From assembly GCA_947456805.1 (NCBI GenBank), contig CANGTN010000002.1, forward strand, positions 49,126-113,125: a stretch of DNA of 64,000 nt. Reading direction: 5' to 3'. The position numbers and the translations under genes are program-made. Source of the DNA: Chitinophagaceae bacterium (GTDB lineage: Bacteria; Bacteroidota; Bacteroidia; Chitinophagales; Chitinophagaceae). Each line of letters starts with the position of its first letter. The first letter of the stretch is position 1. A model generated the notes under the pieces. The model was not told where the DNA came from and did not search any database. It was given only the letters and a program-made list of their open reading frames with translations. Shown here one piece after another: positions 48,826 to 59,182 of the stretch.

Positions 48826-51800
48826 ATGAAAAATCTTAAATATACAATCCCACTAGCTTTTTTTTTAGGATTATTTAACTTAAAAAATACCATTCTTTTT
48901 GCCCAAAGGCAATACACTGCTCAATCTGTGCTGGCAACTGGCAATTGTTATAAACTATTTACAAAAATTGACGGTATTTACAAAGTAGATGTTTCTTTTT
49001 TAAATAGACTAGGTATCAATACAAATAATTTGGCATCCTCCTCCATTCAATTATTTGGTAATGGAGGTAAAATGCTGAGTGAAAATAATTCAATTTATCC
49101 TATCGATGATTTATATGAAAATGCAATTGAAATGTTTGATGGTGGAGATGGGATTTTTAATGGGAATGATTTTTTTTTATTTTACGGAGAAAGTCCAGAT
49201 AATTGGCTTAAGGATAGTATTAATCAAAAATTTATTCACCAGAAAAATATTTATTCCGATAGTGTAATTTATTTTATAAAAATTGGCAATAATGGCAAAA
49301 GAATAAATAACTCCAATACTGTATCAGCGGCTAATAAATTTGTAACCAATTTCAACGAAAGGTATTTTTATGAGCAAGATTTAATCAACTTTTTAAATAG
49401 CGGGAAAGAATGGTTTGGAGAAGAATTCAGTAGTTTGCCAGGTAATAGCTTATCTCGGTCATTTTCTGTTGATATGAGTGGTTTAGAACTTACACAACCT
49501 ATACAATTGAGCACCAACTTTGCATGCAGAAGCATAGGCTCTTCCAGTAGTTTTTCTGTAACTGTAAATAATCAACTTGTTCAGAGTTTAAATATGGGGA
49601 TTGTTTCGGGGAATTTTCTGGAGGCTTATGTTACTAATAATTTTCAAAACTCCGTTTTTACTACAAATAACAGTTTGCTTAATATTTCTATTAGATTTAA
49701 TCCTTCATCACTATCATCTCAAGGTTGGTTAAATTGGTTTGAATTACATGTTAGAAAAAATTTAAGTATGAGTTCGCAATCACAATGTTTATTCAGAGAT
49801 TGGCAAAGTGTGGGTGCCGGAAATGTTGCAAAATATACTATTACAAATTGTACTTCAAACACGTCTGTTTGGGATATTACAAATCCTTTGGTTCCCGAAA
49901 AAATGTCAACGACACTTAGTAGTACTTCCCAATTAAGTTTTAATCGAGAATCAAGCAGACTTAGAGAATTTATTGTTTTTAATAATTCCAATTATTTAAT
50001 ACCAGTTACTATTGGCAAAATAGATAACCAAAATTTACATAATTTTCAACAAGCAGATTATCTAATAATTGCTCCTCCTGTTTTTTTATCCGAAGCCAAA
50101 AGGCTTGCTTTGTTTCATCAGCAACAATATCAGTATAAAGTAGTGTTAGCAAGTACTACAGATATTTTTAATGAATTTGCATCCGGAAATGCCGATCCCT
50201 CTGCAATAAAAGATTTTGTAAAAATGTATTTTGATAAAGCAGCCGGAGACACTACCAAAACACCTAAGTATTTATTGCTTTTTGGTGCGGCTTCTTTCGA
50301 CTATAAAAACCGCTTAAAAAACAATACTAATTTTGTTCCTTGTTACGAGAGTATTAACTCAATTGATCCTTTGCTGAGTTATACTTCTGATGATTTTTTT
50401 GGTTTACTTAATGATAATGATGACATTAATCTAAACTCGCCACCAAGTCAGTTAGATATTGCTGTTGGCAGAATTCCCATTTCTTCAGTCAACGAAGCTA
50501 AAAACGCTGTAGATAAAATCATCAATTATCATTCAAAAATAAGTTTGGGGCAATGGCGCAACAATACCATTTTTACTGCAGATGATAAAGATGGAAACAC
50601 ACATTTGAATGATGCAGAATTTGTTTCAAACAATGCTAATACAACCAATAATTTATTCAATCAGAGTAAAATTTATTTAGACGCATATCCGCTAGTAAGT
50701 GGAAGTGGAGGAGGTAGATATCCTGCTGTGAATAATACAATTGTTAATCAGATTTCAACAGGGGCTTTATTCTTTAATTACAATGGCCACGGGGGTTACA
50801 ACCGATTGGCAGATGAAGCTATTTTAAGCCAGGATGAAGCCAATCAATTTAATAATGCAAACAAATTGCCCTTATTTATTACTGCAACTTGCGATTTTGT
50901 TCCATACGATGATCCTACAAAAACTGCATTAGGAACATCTTTATTGGTGGCGGGAAAAACCGGTGCTATTGGTTTGGTAACTACAACAAGAGTTGTATTT
51001 GCTTTCAGCAATAGAATTATGAATGATAATTTTTTAAAAACTATTCTCAAAAAAGACTTTACAAAAGGTTATTTAACATTGGGTGAATCAGTAAGAAGAG
51101 CCAAAAATGAAACCTACCAAAACTACTCTGACGTAATAAATAATAGAAAATTTACACTGATTGGTGATCCTGCAATTCAACTGGCTTTTCCAAAAACAAA
51201 CATTCAAATTACAAGTATTAATAATCGTGCAATAACAGGAAGTGATACTTTAAAACCTTTATCCAAATACACATTTAGTGGTCGGATACTGGATTTGAGC
51301 GGTGCAATGCAAAATAACTTCAACGGCACTATTTATCCTGTTTTATTTGATAAAGTACAACCTATAAAAACTTTAGGCAACGATTCTCAAAGCCCTATTG
51401 TACAATTTAACCAACAAACCAATGTAATCTATCGGGGCAAGGCAACAGTTCAAAATGGGTTATTTAATTTTTCATTTATTGTACCAAAAGATATTAATAA
51501 TCAAGTAGGAAATGGTAGACTTAGCACATATGCAGAAAATGGCATCACAGACGCAAATGGTGTTTTAAATTCATTTTTAATTGGAGGTGTTGGTAATAAT
51601 CTTATCTCAGATTCAAAAGGTCCCGAAATAAAAGCATACTTGAATGATGAGAAGTTTGTTAATGGAGGATTGGTCAATGAAAGACCTATTTTAATTTTAC
51701 AACTATCAGACTCATCCGGAATAAATTCTAGTGGAATTGGAATTGGTCATGATATCACAGCTGTAATTGATGGAGATGAAAAGAATATTATTGTATTGAA

Positions 51801-52269
51801 TAGTTTTTATGAGTCAGCTCAAGATAATTATCAAAATGGAACTATTCATTACCAACTGAATTCATTAAGTGATGGTGTTCATTTCATCAAAATAAAAGCA
51901 TGGGATATTGCTAATAATTCATCTGAAATTATTATTGAGTTTTTAGTGGCAAAAACGCAGCAATTAAAAATTCATCATGTTTATAATTATCCTAATCCTT
52001 TTACTACAAGTACAAATTTTTGGTTTGAGCACAATCAACCCTCTACCAATTTAAATGTGCTGATCAATATTTATTCGGTTTCTGGGAAATTGGTACATCA
52101 AATCCAGCGGTCAATCATTAGTGATGGAAATAGAGTAAATGATATTTTTTGGGATGGAAAAGACAAATTCAATCAAAAATTAGCACGTGGTGTATATTTT
52201 TATCGTATTATTGTGTCGAGTTTGTTTGGGCAAAAAGCTGAAACTACTCAAAAAATATATTTATTGTAA
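48826..52269 (+). CDS. porU: Type IX secretion system sortase PorU (C25 peptidase family) with C-terminal sorting-like domain
   Basis: FFNYNGHGGYNRLADE (His) and LFITATCDFVPYDDP (Cys) dyad; C-terminus NYPNPFTTSTNFWFEH...DGKDKFNQKLARGVYFYRI; followed by porV. Confidence 0.93.
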   Translation: MKNLKYTIPLAFFLGLFNLKNTILFAQRQYTAQSVLATGNCYKLFTKIDGIYKVDVSFLNRLGINTNNLASSSIQLFGNGGKMLSENNSIYPIDDLYENAIEMFDGGDGIFNGNDFFLFYGESPDNWLKDSINQKFIHQKNIYSDSVIYFIKIGNNGKRINNSNTVSAANKFVTNFNERYFYEQDLINFLNSGKEWFGEEFSSLPGNSLSRSFSVDMSGLELTQPIQLSTNFACRSIGSSSSFSVTVNNQLVQSLNMGIVSGNFLEAYVTNNFQNSVFTTNNSLLNISIRFNPSSLSSQGWLNWFELHVRKNLSMSSQSQCLFRDWQSVGAGNVAKYTITNCTSNTSVWDITNPLVPEKMSTTLSSTSQLSFNRESSRLREFIVFNNSNYLIPVTIGKIDNQNLHNFQQADYLIIAPPVFLSEAKRLALFHQQQYQYKVVLASTTDIFNEFASGNADPSAIKDFVKMYFDKAAGDTTKTPKYLLLFGAASFDYKNRLKNNTNFVPCYESINSIDPLLSYTSDDFFGLLNDNDDINLNSPPSQLDIAVGRIPISSVNEAKNAVDKIINYHSKISLGQWRNNTIFTADDKDGNTHLNDAEFVSNNANTTNNLFNQSKIYLDAYPLVSGSGGGRYPAVNNTIVNQISTGALFFNYNGHGGYNRLADEAILSQDEANQFNNANKLPLFITATCDFVPYDDPTKTALGTSLLVAGKTGAIGLVTTTRVVFAFSNRIMNDNFLKTILKKDFTKGYLTLGESVRRAKNETYQNYSDVINNRKFTLIGDPAIQLAFPKTNIQITSINNRAITGSDTLKPLSKYTFSGRILDLSGAMQNNFNGTIYPVLFDKVQPIKTLGNDSQSPIVQFNQQTNVIYRGKATVQNGLFNFSFIVPKDINNQVGNGRLSTYAENGITDANGVLNSFLIGGVGNNLISDSKGPEIKAYLNDEKFVNGGLVNERPILILQLSDSSGINSSGIGIGHDITAVIDGDEKNIIVLNSFYESAQDNYQNGTIHYQLNSLSDGVHFIKIKAWDIANNSSEIIIEFLVAKTQQLKIHHVYNYPNPFTTSTNFWFEHNQPSTNLNVLINIYSVSGKLVHQIQRSIISDGNRVNDIFWDGKDKFNQKLARGVYFYRIIVSSLFGQKAETTQKIYLL

Positions 52270-52370
52270 CAAAAACAACTGCATGATTTGATTTCTACTC
52301 GATAATTTCAACCGTCCAAATTTGGCTGTTTGAAATAATCTTTTATTTTTACAATTCATCTTTAAAATTA

Positions 52371-53540
52371 TTGACCTCGATGAGACAATCAACACTGAAA
52401 GCTACTGCTCTTTTTTTATGTATTGGTGCGTTATTGCCAAAGGCTAATTCCCAATCATCTACCGAAACAATTAATGTAGTTACATCGGCTGTACCTTTTT
52501 TACGCATATCACCAGATGCTGCTGCCGGCGGTATGGGTGATGTAGGAATTGCAACTGCTTCGGATGCAAATAGTGCTTTTTGGAATTTAGCCAAAACTCC
52601 TTTTGCCAAAGAAAAATCTGGAATTGGTTTTACCTATACACCTTGGTTAAAAGATTTAGGATTAACAGATGTTTATCTAGCAAGCTTAGCAGGATATTAC
52701 AAATTAGATGATGAGCAAGCACTATCTGCTTCGCTTCGTTATTTCAGTTTAGGAAATATTCAATTCACTGATTTTGCCGGAAATGATTTACAATCTTATC
52801 GTCCAAGAGAATTTAGTGTGGATTTTGGATATTCAAGAAAATTAAGCCAAAAATTAAGTGTTGGAGTTGCTTTGCGATATATTAATTCAAGTTTGGCAAA
52901 TGGTTCAATTGGTGGAACCACTTATAAAGCTGGTAATGCATTTGCAGGAGATATTTCATTGTTTCATAATGGGAAAAATGATCAAGGAAATGGATGGAAC
53001 TGGGGTGTGGTATTGTCAAATTTAGGTTCTAAAATAAGTTATACCAATGATGCTACAAATAAAGACTATATCCCAGCTAATTTGGGGTTAGGTGTTTCTT
53101 ATACAAAAGTATTTGATGAAGTAAACAAAATTACTTTCGGTTTAGATATCAATAAATTAATGGTTCCAACACCTCCAACATATGTAGGTACCACAAGTGT
53201 AGACTCAGCCAATCTAGCTGATTATAGAAATCAAGGAGTATTAGGAAGTTGGTTTAAATCTTTTGGAGATGCAGGAAGTTTTGGAAATGAGCTGAAAGAA
53301 TTTCAAGTTTCATTGGGTGCAGAATATATGTACAACGATCAATTTGCTATAAGAGCGGGTTATTTTTATGAAGACAAGTATAAGGGCAATCGTAAATTTT
53401 TCACAGTAGGTGCTGGATTAAAGTATAATGTAATTGGCTTGAACTTCTCATACTTAATTCCTTCCGGAAATGGTATCACAAGAAATCCGTTGTCAAATAC
53501 TTTGCGTTTCGGCTTGACTTTTGATATTTCAGGAAAATAA
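52371..53540 (+). CDS. porV: Type IX secretion system outer membrane channel protein PorV (LptO)
   Basis: VPFLRISPDAAAGGMGDVGIATASDANSAFWNLAKTPFAKEKSGIGFTYTPWLKDL; porU-porV order. Confidence 0.95.
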   Translation: MTSMRQSTLKATALFLCIGALLPKANSQSSTETINVVTSAVPFLRISPDAAAGGMGDVGIATASDANSAFWNLAKTPFAKEKSGIGFTYTPWLKDLGLTDVYLASLAGYYKLDDEQALSASLRYFSLGNIQFTDFAGNDLQSYRPREFSVDFGYSRKLSQKLSVGVALRYINSSLANGSIGGTTYKAGNAFAGDISLFHNGKNDQGNGWNWGVVLSNLGSKISYTNDATNKDYIPANLGLGVSYTKVFDEVNKITFGLDINKLMVPTPPTYVGTTSVDSANLADYRNQGVLGSWFKSFGDAGSFGNELKEFQVSLGAEYMYNDQFAIRAGYFYEDKYKGNRKFFTVGAGLKYNVIGLNFSYLIPSGNGITRNPLSNTLRFGLTFDISGK

Positions 53541-53562
53541 TATTTAATTTATTTCATTTTTC

Positions 53563-53597
53563 AAAAGCAAAGGTGTAATTTCCTTTGCTTTTTTTTA
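53563..53597 (+). terminator. Terminator after porV
   Basis: AAAAGCAAAGGtgtaattTCCTTTGCTTTTTTTT. Confidence 0.82.
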
Positions 53598-53607
53598 TAA
53601 AAAAATT

Positions 53608-54090
53608 ATGGCAAACATAAGAATTGGTTACGGTGTAGATTTTCATCAATTAGTGGAAGGAAGAGATCTTTGGATTGGTGGTGTTAAAATCCCCCATACA
53701 AAAGGTGCATTAGGTCACAGTGATGCAGATGTGTTGTTACATGCTATTTGTGATGCAATGCTGGGTGCGGCTTGTTTGGGAGACATTGGTCAGCACTTCC
53801 CCGATACTTCCAACGAATTTAAGAATATTGATAGTAAAATTTTATTACAAAAAAGTTTTGAGCTGATCAAAAATAAAGGGTATACAATTGTAAATATTGA
53901 TACAACACTTTGTTTGGAGTTGCCAAAAATTAAACCTTATATCCCACAAATACAAAAAGTGATTGCTGAAATCGTAGATATAACTGTTGATGATATTTCT
54001 ATAAAAGCCACCACAACCGAAACAATGGGTTTTGTTGGCAGACAAGAAGGTTTAATAGCTTATGCAAGTATTTTGCTAAAAAAGTATTAA
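53608..54090 (+). CDS. ispF: 2-C-methyl-D-erythritol 2,4-cyclodiphosphate synthase
   Basis: RIGYGVDFHQLVEGRDLWIGGVKIPHTKGALGHSDADVLLHAICDA. Confidence 0.97.
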   Translation: MANIRIGYGVDFHQLVEGRDLWIGGVKIPHTKGALGHSDADVLLHAICDAMLGAACLGDIGQHFPDTSNEFKNIDSKILLQKSFELIKNKGYTIVNIDTTLCLELPKIKPYIPQIQKVIAEIVDITVDDISIKATTTETMGFVGRQEGLIAYASILLKKY

Positions 54091-54148
54091 ATTGTATTTA
54101 AAACACAATTTCACCCAGATCACTAATCTGGATTTAAATTAATTAAAT

Positions 54149-55447
54149 ATGATTGAAAGTACAATGCCATGTAAAATTGCAATTATTGGCTTAGGATATG
54201 TAGGATTACCATTAGCAATAGAATTTGGAAAAAAATATGATGTCTTGGGTTTTGATATCAATCAGGTTCGAATCAATGAACTGGAGAACGGCATTGATAG
54301 AACAAAAGAGGCAGATTTAAAAACAGTTACAGAGGTAATCGAATTAAGAAAATCCGATAAAAATTTAGGGTTACATTTTTCTTCTGATGTAAACATGCTA
54401 AAGGCTTACAATGTTTTTATTGTAACTGTTCCAACACCAATAGACAACTTTAAGGCACCTGATTTGAAGCCGCTACTTGCTGCAAGTGCCATGATAGGTA
54501 AGATTTTGAAAGAAGGTGATATTGTGATTTATGAATCTACGGTTTACCCCGGATGTACAGAAGAAGATTGTGTGCCGATTCTCGAAAAACATTCCGGTTT
54601 GGTTTTCAATAAAAATTTTTATTGTGGTTACTCTCCTGAAAGAATAAATCCGGGTGATAAAGTAAATACTTTGACTACCATCAAGAAAGTCACTTCCGGT
54701 TCAACAGAAGCAATAGCAACCTTTGTAGATAATTTATATGCAAGTATTATTACTGCAGGTACGCACAAAGCACCCACAATAAAAGTAGCCGAAGCATCAA
54801 AAGCCATTGAAAATGCACAAAGAGATGTAAATATTTCATTCATTAATGAGTTGGCTTTAATTTTCGATAGAATGGGTATCGATACAACAGATGTCATTGA
54901 AGCTGCTGGTACCAAATGGAATTTCTTAAAGTACAGACCGGGGTTAGTTGGCGGGCATTGTATAGGTGTAGATCCTTATTATCTTGCCCATAAAGCAGAA
55001 ACTTTGGGACATCACCCTGAGGTAATATTAAGCGGACGTAGGGTAAACGATAATATGGGTTTATTCGTTGCCAATAAAGTAGTGAGATTAATGATTAAAA
55101 AAGGACAAAAAATTAATGGCTCAAAGGCATTGATTTTAGGAATTACTTTTAAAGAAAATTGTCCTGATATCCGCAATACGAGGGTAGTAGATATTTATAA
55201 TGAACTACAACAATATGGGGTTCAGGTTGAGGTGTACGATCCACATGCAAACGAAGATGAAGTGAAGGAAGAATTGGGTATTGAATTAGTGCAAAACATG
55301 GGTAAAGATTATGGAGCTGTTATTTTAGCAGTAGCCCATAAAGAGTTTAATGAATTGCCATTACAAACTTTAATAAAAGATAATCATACCGTTGTTTTTG
55401 ATACAAAATCATTTTTTAATCGCCAAATAGTTGACGCTCGATTGTAA
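54149..55447 (+). CDS. Nucleotide sugar dehydrogenase (TviB/WbpO/WecC superfamily)
   Basis: IAIIGLGYVGLPLAIEFGKKYDVLGFDIN, YESTVYPGCTEEDCVPILE, GYSPERINPGD, GGHCIGVDPYYLAHKA motifs. Confidence 0.93.
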   Translation: MIESTMPCKIAIIGLGYVGLPLAIEFGKKYDVLGFDINQVRINELENGIDRTKEADLKTVTEVIELRKSDKNLGLHFSSDVNMLKAYNVFIVTVPTPIDNFKAPDLKPLLAASAMIGKILKEGDIVIYESTVYPGCTEEDCVPILEKHSGLVFNKNFYCGYSPERINPGDKVNTLTTIKKVTSGSTEAIATFVDNLYASIITAGTHKAPTIKVAEASKAIENAQRDVNISFINELALIFDRMGIDTTDVIEAAGTKWNFLKYRPGLVGGHCIGVDPYYLAHKAETLGHHPEVILSGRRVNDNMGLFVANKVVRLMIKKGQKINGSKALILGITFKENCPDIRNTRVVDIYNELQQYGVQVEVYDPHANEDEVKEELGIELVQNMGKDYGAVILAVAHKEFNELPLQTLIKDNHTVVFDTKSFFNRQIVDARL

Positions 55448-55473
55448 GCAAGTTGATAGGTAGTATTTTATCA

Positions 55474-55505
55474 TTTGCTATATTTGTTTTCTCGCACTAT
55501 ATTTG
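55474..55505 (+). promoter_or_regulatory. Bacteroidota-type promoter(s) upstream of polysaccharide export operon
   Basis: TTTG (55474-55477) - N20 - TATATTTG (55498-55505); a second TATATTTG at 55479-55486. Confidence 0.6.
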
Positions 55506-55599
55506 CTGATGACGATCAGTAGTATTCTATAATCAGAATATTTAATCTCTCAACGCTTTCTGGGAGTGACTTGGCGGAGCTCTGTAAAATTCAAAAATA

Positions 55600-58020
55600 A
55601 TGGTAAATATGGCAAAGAAAATCAGTTTTTTCTCTTCTAAAAAGATAACGCTTGTTTTGTTTCTTTTCTTGTCTATTAATTTATTTGCTCAATTACCTTC
55701 AAACATGAGCAATATTAAATCAGCTGATGTTACGGACGCACAATTGCAAGAGTTTGTACAAAAGGCTGCTGGTTCAGGACTATCTGAAGCCCAAATTATT
55801 CAAGAGCTTGCCAAACGAGGAATGCCAGCAGCGGAAATAAATGCTTTGAAATTAAGAATTGGTGCTATGGCTTCAACTGGTGGCAGTGCTCCTAATACAG
55901 GAGGGATGGCACAAAGCTCCGGAAGTAAATCAACTGAGGCGGTGAGCAGTCAGCCTGCTGCAGTAACTTCTATTTTTGGGTCAGAACTTTTTGCAAACCC
56001 TAGTTTATCTTTTGAACCAGATTTACGCATTCCTACTCCCAAAAATTATGTTATAGGGCCCGATGATAAGTTAATGCTTGATGTTTATGGTGTAAATCTC
56101 TCGCAACAAACACTAACTGTAAGTTCAGAAGGTTCTGTAAATATAAAATATGCTGGACCTGTACAGTTAAGTGGCTTAACAATAGAAGAAGCTACAAAGA
56201 TTATTACCAGTAAACTAGCTAAGTTTTATCCAGCTATCTCTAGCGGAGGGAGTAAAGTTCAATTAGTATTAACCGGAATAAGATCAATCAAAATTATTGT
56301 GATTGGGGCTGTAAAAAAGCCAGGAACTTATAATTTAACTTCATTAGCTACTTTGTTCAATGCGTTGTATGTAAGTGGCGGACCAACAGATAATGGCTCG
56401 TTTAGAAATATTGAGTTAATAAGAAACAACAAACAAATTGTAAAAGCTGATTTATATGATTTTTTAATAAACAATAGTCAAAAATCCAATGTTAGGTTAA
56501 TGGATAACGACGTAATAAAAATACCATATGTAAAAACAAGAATTAGTTTGACTGGCGAAATAAACAGATCTGGCTTGTTTGAGATACAACCTAATGAAAC
56601 ACTAAAAGATGCATTAGGGTTTGCTGGTGGCTACAGAAGTAATGCGTATAAAGCTAGGATTACTGGAACTAGAAATACAGATTTTGAAAGAGAAATGATT
56701 GATTTGCCAAAATCTGCTATTGAAACATTTATACCTAAAGATGGTGACGTTTATACTATTGGAAGTTTAATTGATAAATACCAAAACAGGGTAACAATAG
56801 AAGGAACTGTATTTAAGCCAGGCACCTATGCTATAGAAAAGGGCTTAACAATTGCTGGTTTATTGCAAAAAGCAGAAGGCTTAAAAGAAGACGCGTATAC
56901 CGGTAGAGCAACCATTATAAGAACCAGAGAAGATTTAACTAAAGAATACATTACTATTAGCTTGTTAGAAGATGCCGGTAAAAACTATTTATTACAAAAA
57001 GAAGATGTTGTAAGCATTGCTTCAATCTTTGATATAAAAGAAAAGTTTACTGTAACTATAAATGGGGCAGTACGTAAGCCAGGAAGTTATGGTTTTGAAG
57101 ATAGTTTATCTTTAAAATCTTTGATTTTATTAGCCGGAGGATTTACCGACAATGCAACTGGTAACGGAATTGAAATATCTCGAAGAAAAAGAGATGTAGA
57201 TGTAAATAATCCTGAAAGTCCAATAGTCGAAATAATTAAAATAGATGATACCAAAGATTTATCTAAACTATCTGCTGATATTAAGTTGAAGCCTTTTGAT
57301 GTTGTTACAGTAAAGGTTGATCCTTATTATAAATCACAAATTAATGTTTCGATTAGTGGAGAGATTTTAAATCCAGGATCATATACCTTATCGAGCCGCT
57401 CTGAAAAAATTAGCGATTTTATAAAACGGGCAGGAAATATTTTATATACTGCTAATATTGCTGGTGCAAAGTTAGTAAGGAGAAATTATGGTAGTGCCGA
57501 TTTAGAAGTAGTACAAAAAATTGCAGTATCATCTGCAAAAGATTCTTCTGGGGTAATAATAGATCAACAAACAAAGCCCTACAGAGAAGTATCTATAGCA
57601 TTAACAAAAATTATCAATAGCCCTGGTAGTAAAGAAGATATTTTATTAGAAGAAGGGGATCAAATTATTATACCTGCCATAGATAATATGGTTTCTGTTT
57701 CTGGTGAAGTCTTTAAACCTTTGTCAATTAGTTTTGATAATTCGAAAAAGTTGAGAGATTATTTATTTGATGCTGGTGGTGTTACTCAGTCTGGCAATAA
57801 GAAGAGAGTTTTTGTTGTTTATCCAAATGGAAAAGCGGCAAAAACAAAATATGTGTTACTTTTCTTTAGAAAGTATCCAGAAATTTCAGCAGGATGTAAA
57901 ATTTTTGTACCTAAAGTGCCTGAACAGAAAGCTGCAGATTATTCAAAGGTTGGAATTATCATTGCTGGATTTTCAGCTATAGTAACTACTATGGCGTTGG
58001 TATATCAAATAACAAAATAA
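55600..58020 (+). CDS. SLBB-domain polysaccharide export outer membrane protein (Wza-like, multiple SLBB domains)
   Basis: YVIGPDDKLMLDVYGVNLSQQTLTVSSEGSVNIKYAGPVQLSGLTIEEA; repeated VTI.G.V.KPG.Y motifs; signal peptide. Alternative ATG at 55609. Confidence 0.92.
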   Translation: MVNMAKKISFFSSKKITLVLFLFLSINLFAQLPSNMSNIKSADVTDAQLQEFVQKAAGSGLSEAQIIQELAKRGMPAAEINALKLRIGAMASTGGSAPNTGGMAQSSGSKSTEAVSSQPAAVTSIFGSELFANPSLSFEPDLRIPTPKNYVIGPDDKLMLDVYGVNLSQQTLTVSSEGSVNIKYAGPVQLSGLTIEEATKIITSKLAKFYPAISSGGSKVQLVLTGIRSIKIIVIGAVKKPGTYNLTSLATLFNALYVSGGPTDNGSFRNIELIRNNKQIVKADLYDFLINNSQKSNVRLMDNDVIKIPYVKTRISLTGEINRSGLFEIQPNETLKDALGFAGGYRSNAYKARITGTRNTDFEREMIDLPKSAIETFIPKDGDVYTIGSLIDKYQNRVTIEGTVFKPGTYAIEKGLTIAGLLQKAEGLKEDAYTGRATIIRTREDLTKEYITISLLEDAGKNYLLQKEDVVSIASIFDIKEKFTVTINGAVRKPGSYGFEDSLSLKSLILLAGGFTDNATGNGIEISRRKRDVDVNNPESPIVEIIKIDDTKDLSKLSADIKLKPFDVVTVKVDPYYKSQINVSISGEILNPGSYTLSSRSEKISDFIKRAGNILYTANIAGAKLVRRNYGSADLEVVQKIAVSSAKDSSGVIIDQQTKPYREVSIALTKIINSPGSKEDILLEEGDQIIIPAIDNMVSVSGEVFKPLSISFDNSKKLRDYLFDAGGVTQSGNKKRVFVVYPNGKAAKTKYVLLFFRKYPEISAGCKIFVPKVPEQKAADYSKVGIIIAGFSAIVTTMALVYQITK

Positions 58021-58105
58021 AACAATACTTCAAAATTATCCTTGTATTAAAATAAATTATTTTAATACATTAATATTGACTTCCATTTTTAAATTTAAAT
58101 AAAAT

Positions 58106-59182
58106 ATGAATGACAATTATAGCAATGATGAAACAAGTATTAGCGATCTTTTATTAAAATTGAAATCATCTTTGACATATATATTTAAGCATAATTTACT
58201 TTTATTAATTAGTTCTATAATAGTAGGTGGTATCAGCGGTCTTGGAATTTCGATTTTAAAGCCAACAACATATCAATCAGAAATGTCTTTCATGGTTGAA
58301 GAAGGGCGTACAACTAGTAGTTTAGCTGCAGTGGCCGGACAGTTAGGTTTTGATATCTCAGGGAACAGTAACACAACTCTTTTTTCTGGAGATAATATTT
58401 TAATGTTTCTTAAAAGTAAGAACCTTTCTAAGGAAACTTTACTAACTGAATATTCCAATAATAATAATGTAAAATTGCTGCTTGCAGATAAATATTCAGA
58501 AGTGTATGGGTTAAAAAAGAAATGGATAAAAAATAATATAATCACCGATAAATTTAATTTCAGTGAGAGATTCTTACTCAATTCAAATCGCTTATTAATT
58601 GATAGTCTTTTGCAAATAATGACTAATAGAATATTAAAAACTGAATTAATAGTAGAAAGGCCAGAGAAAAAGGCTACTGTTATTAAAGTAAGTTGCGAGA
58701 TGCGAGACGAACTTCTAGCCAAACTTTTTTGCGAACGGTTAGTAAAAATTGCAACTGAAAAATATGTACAAAGTAAAACTACACGTCAAAGACGAAATGT
58801 TGACAAACTTGAAAGAAGATCTGATAGTTTAAAAAATATATTGAATGGTCGTACTTTTTTAACAGCAATAGAGCAAGAAAAAGTCATTGATGTTAACCCA
58901 GCAAATAAAACCGCAACAATAGAGGTTGAAATGAGTAATCGAGATAAATTAATGTTAACGCAGTTATATGGTGAGGTAGTAAAAAACTTAGAACTCGGTA
59001 AGGTACAACTAAATCAAGAGACACCAACAATTCAAGCAATTGATATGCCTGAACTACCCCTTTTGAAATCAAAAAAAACTAAAGTTTTGTTTAGTGTAAT
59101 AGGTGCATTTTTAGGAGCAGTTATTACTATTTTTATTTTATTTGTTTTCAGAAAAATGAAATCTTCTAATGCTCATACTTAA
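58106..59182 (+). CDS. Wzz/chain-length-determinant family protein
   Basis: N- and C-terminal TM segments, GISILKPTTYQSEMSFMVEE, periplasmic coiled region; no Walker kinase motif. Confidence 0.82.
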   Translation: MNDNYSNDETSISDLLLKLKSSLTYIFKHNLLLLISSIIVGGISGLGISILKPTTYQSEMSFMVEEGRTTSSLAAVAGQLGFDISGNSNTTLFSGDNILMFLKSKNLSKETLLTEYSNNNNVKLLLADKYSEVYGLKKKWIKNNIITDKFNFSERFLLNSNRLLIDSLLQIMTNRILKTELIVERPEKKATVIKVSCEMRDELLAKLFCERLVKIATEKYVQSKTTRQRRNVDKLERRSDSLKNILNGRTFLTAIEQEKVIDVNPANKTATIEVEMSNRDKLMLTQLYGEVVKNLELGKVQLNQETPTIQAIDMPELPLLKSKKTKVLFSVIGAFLGAVITIFILFVFRKMKSSNAHT

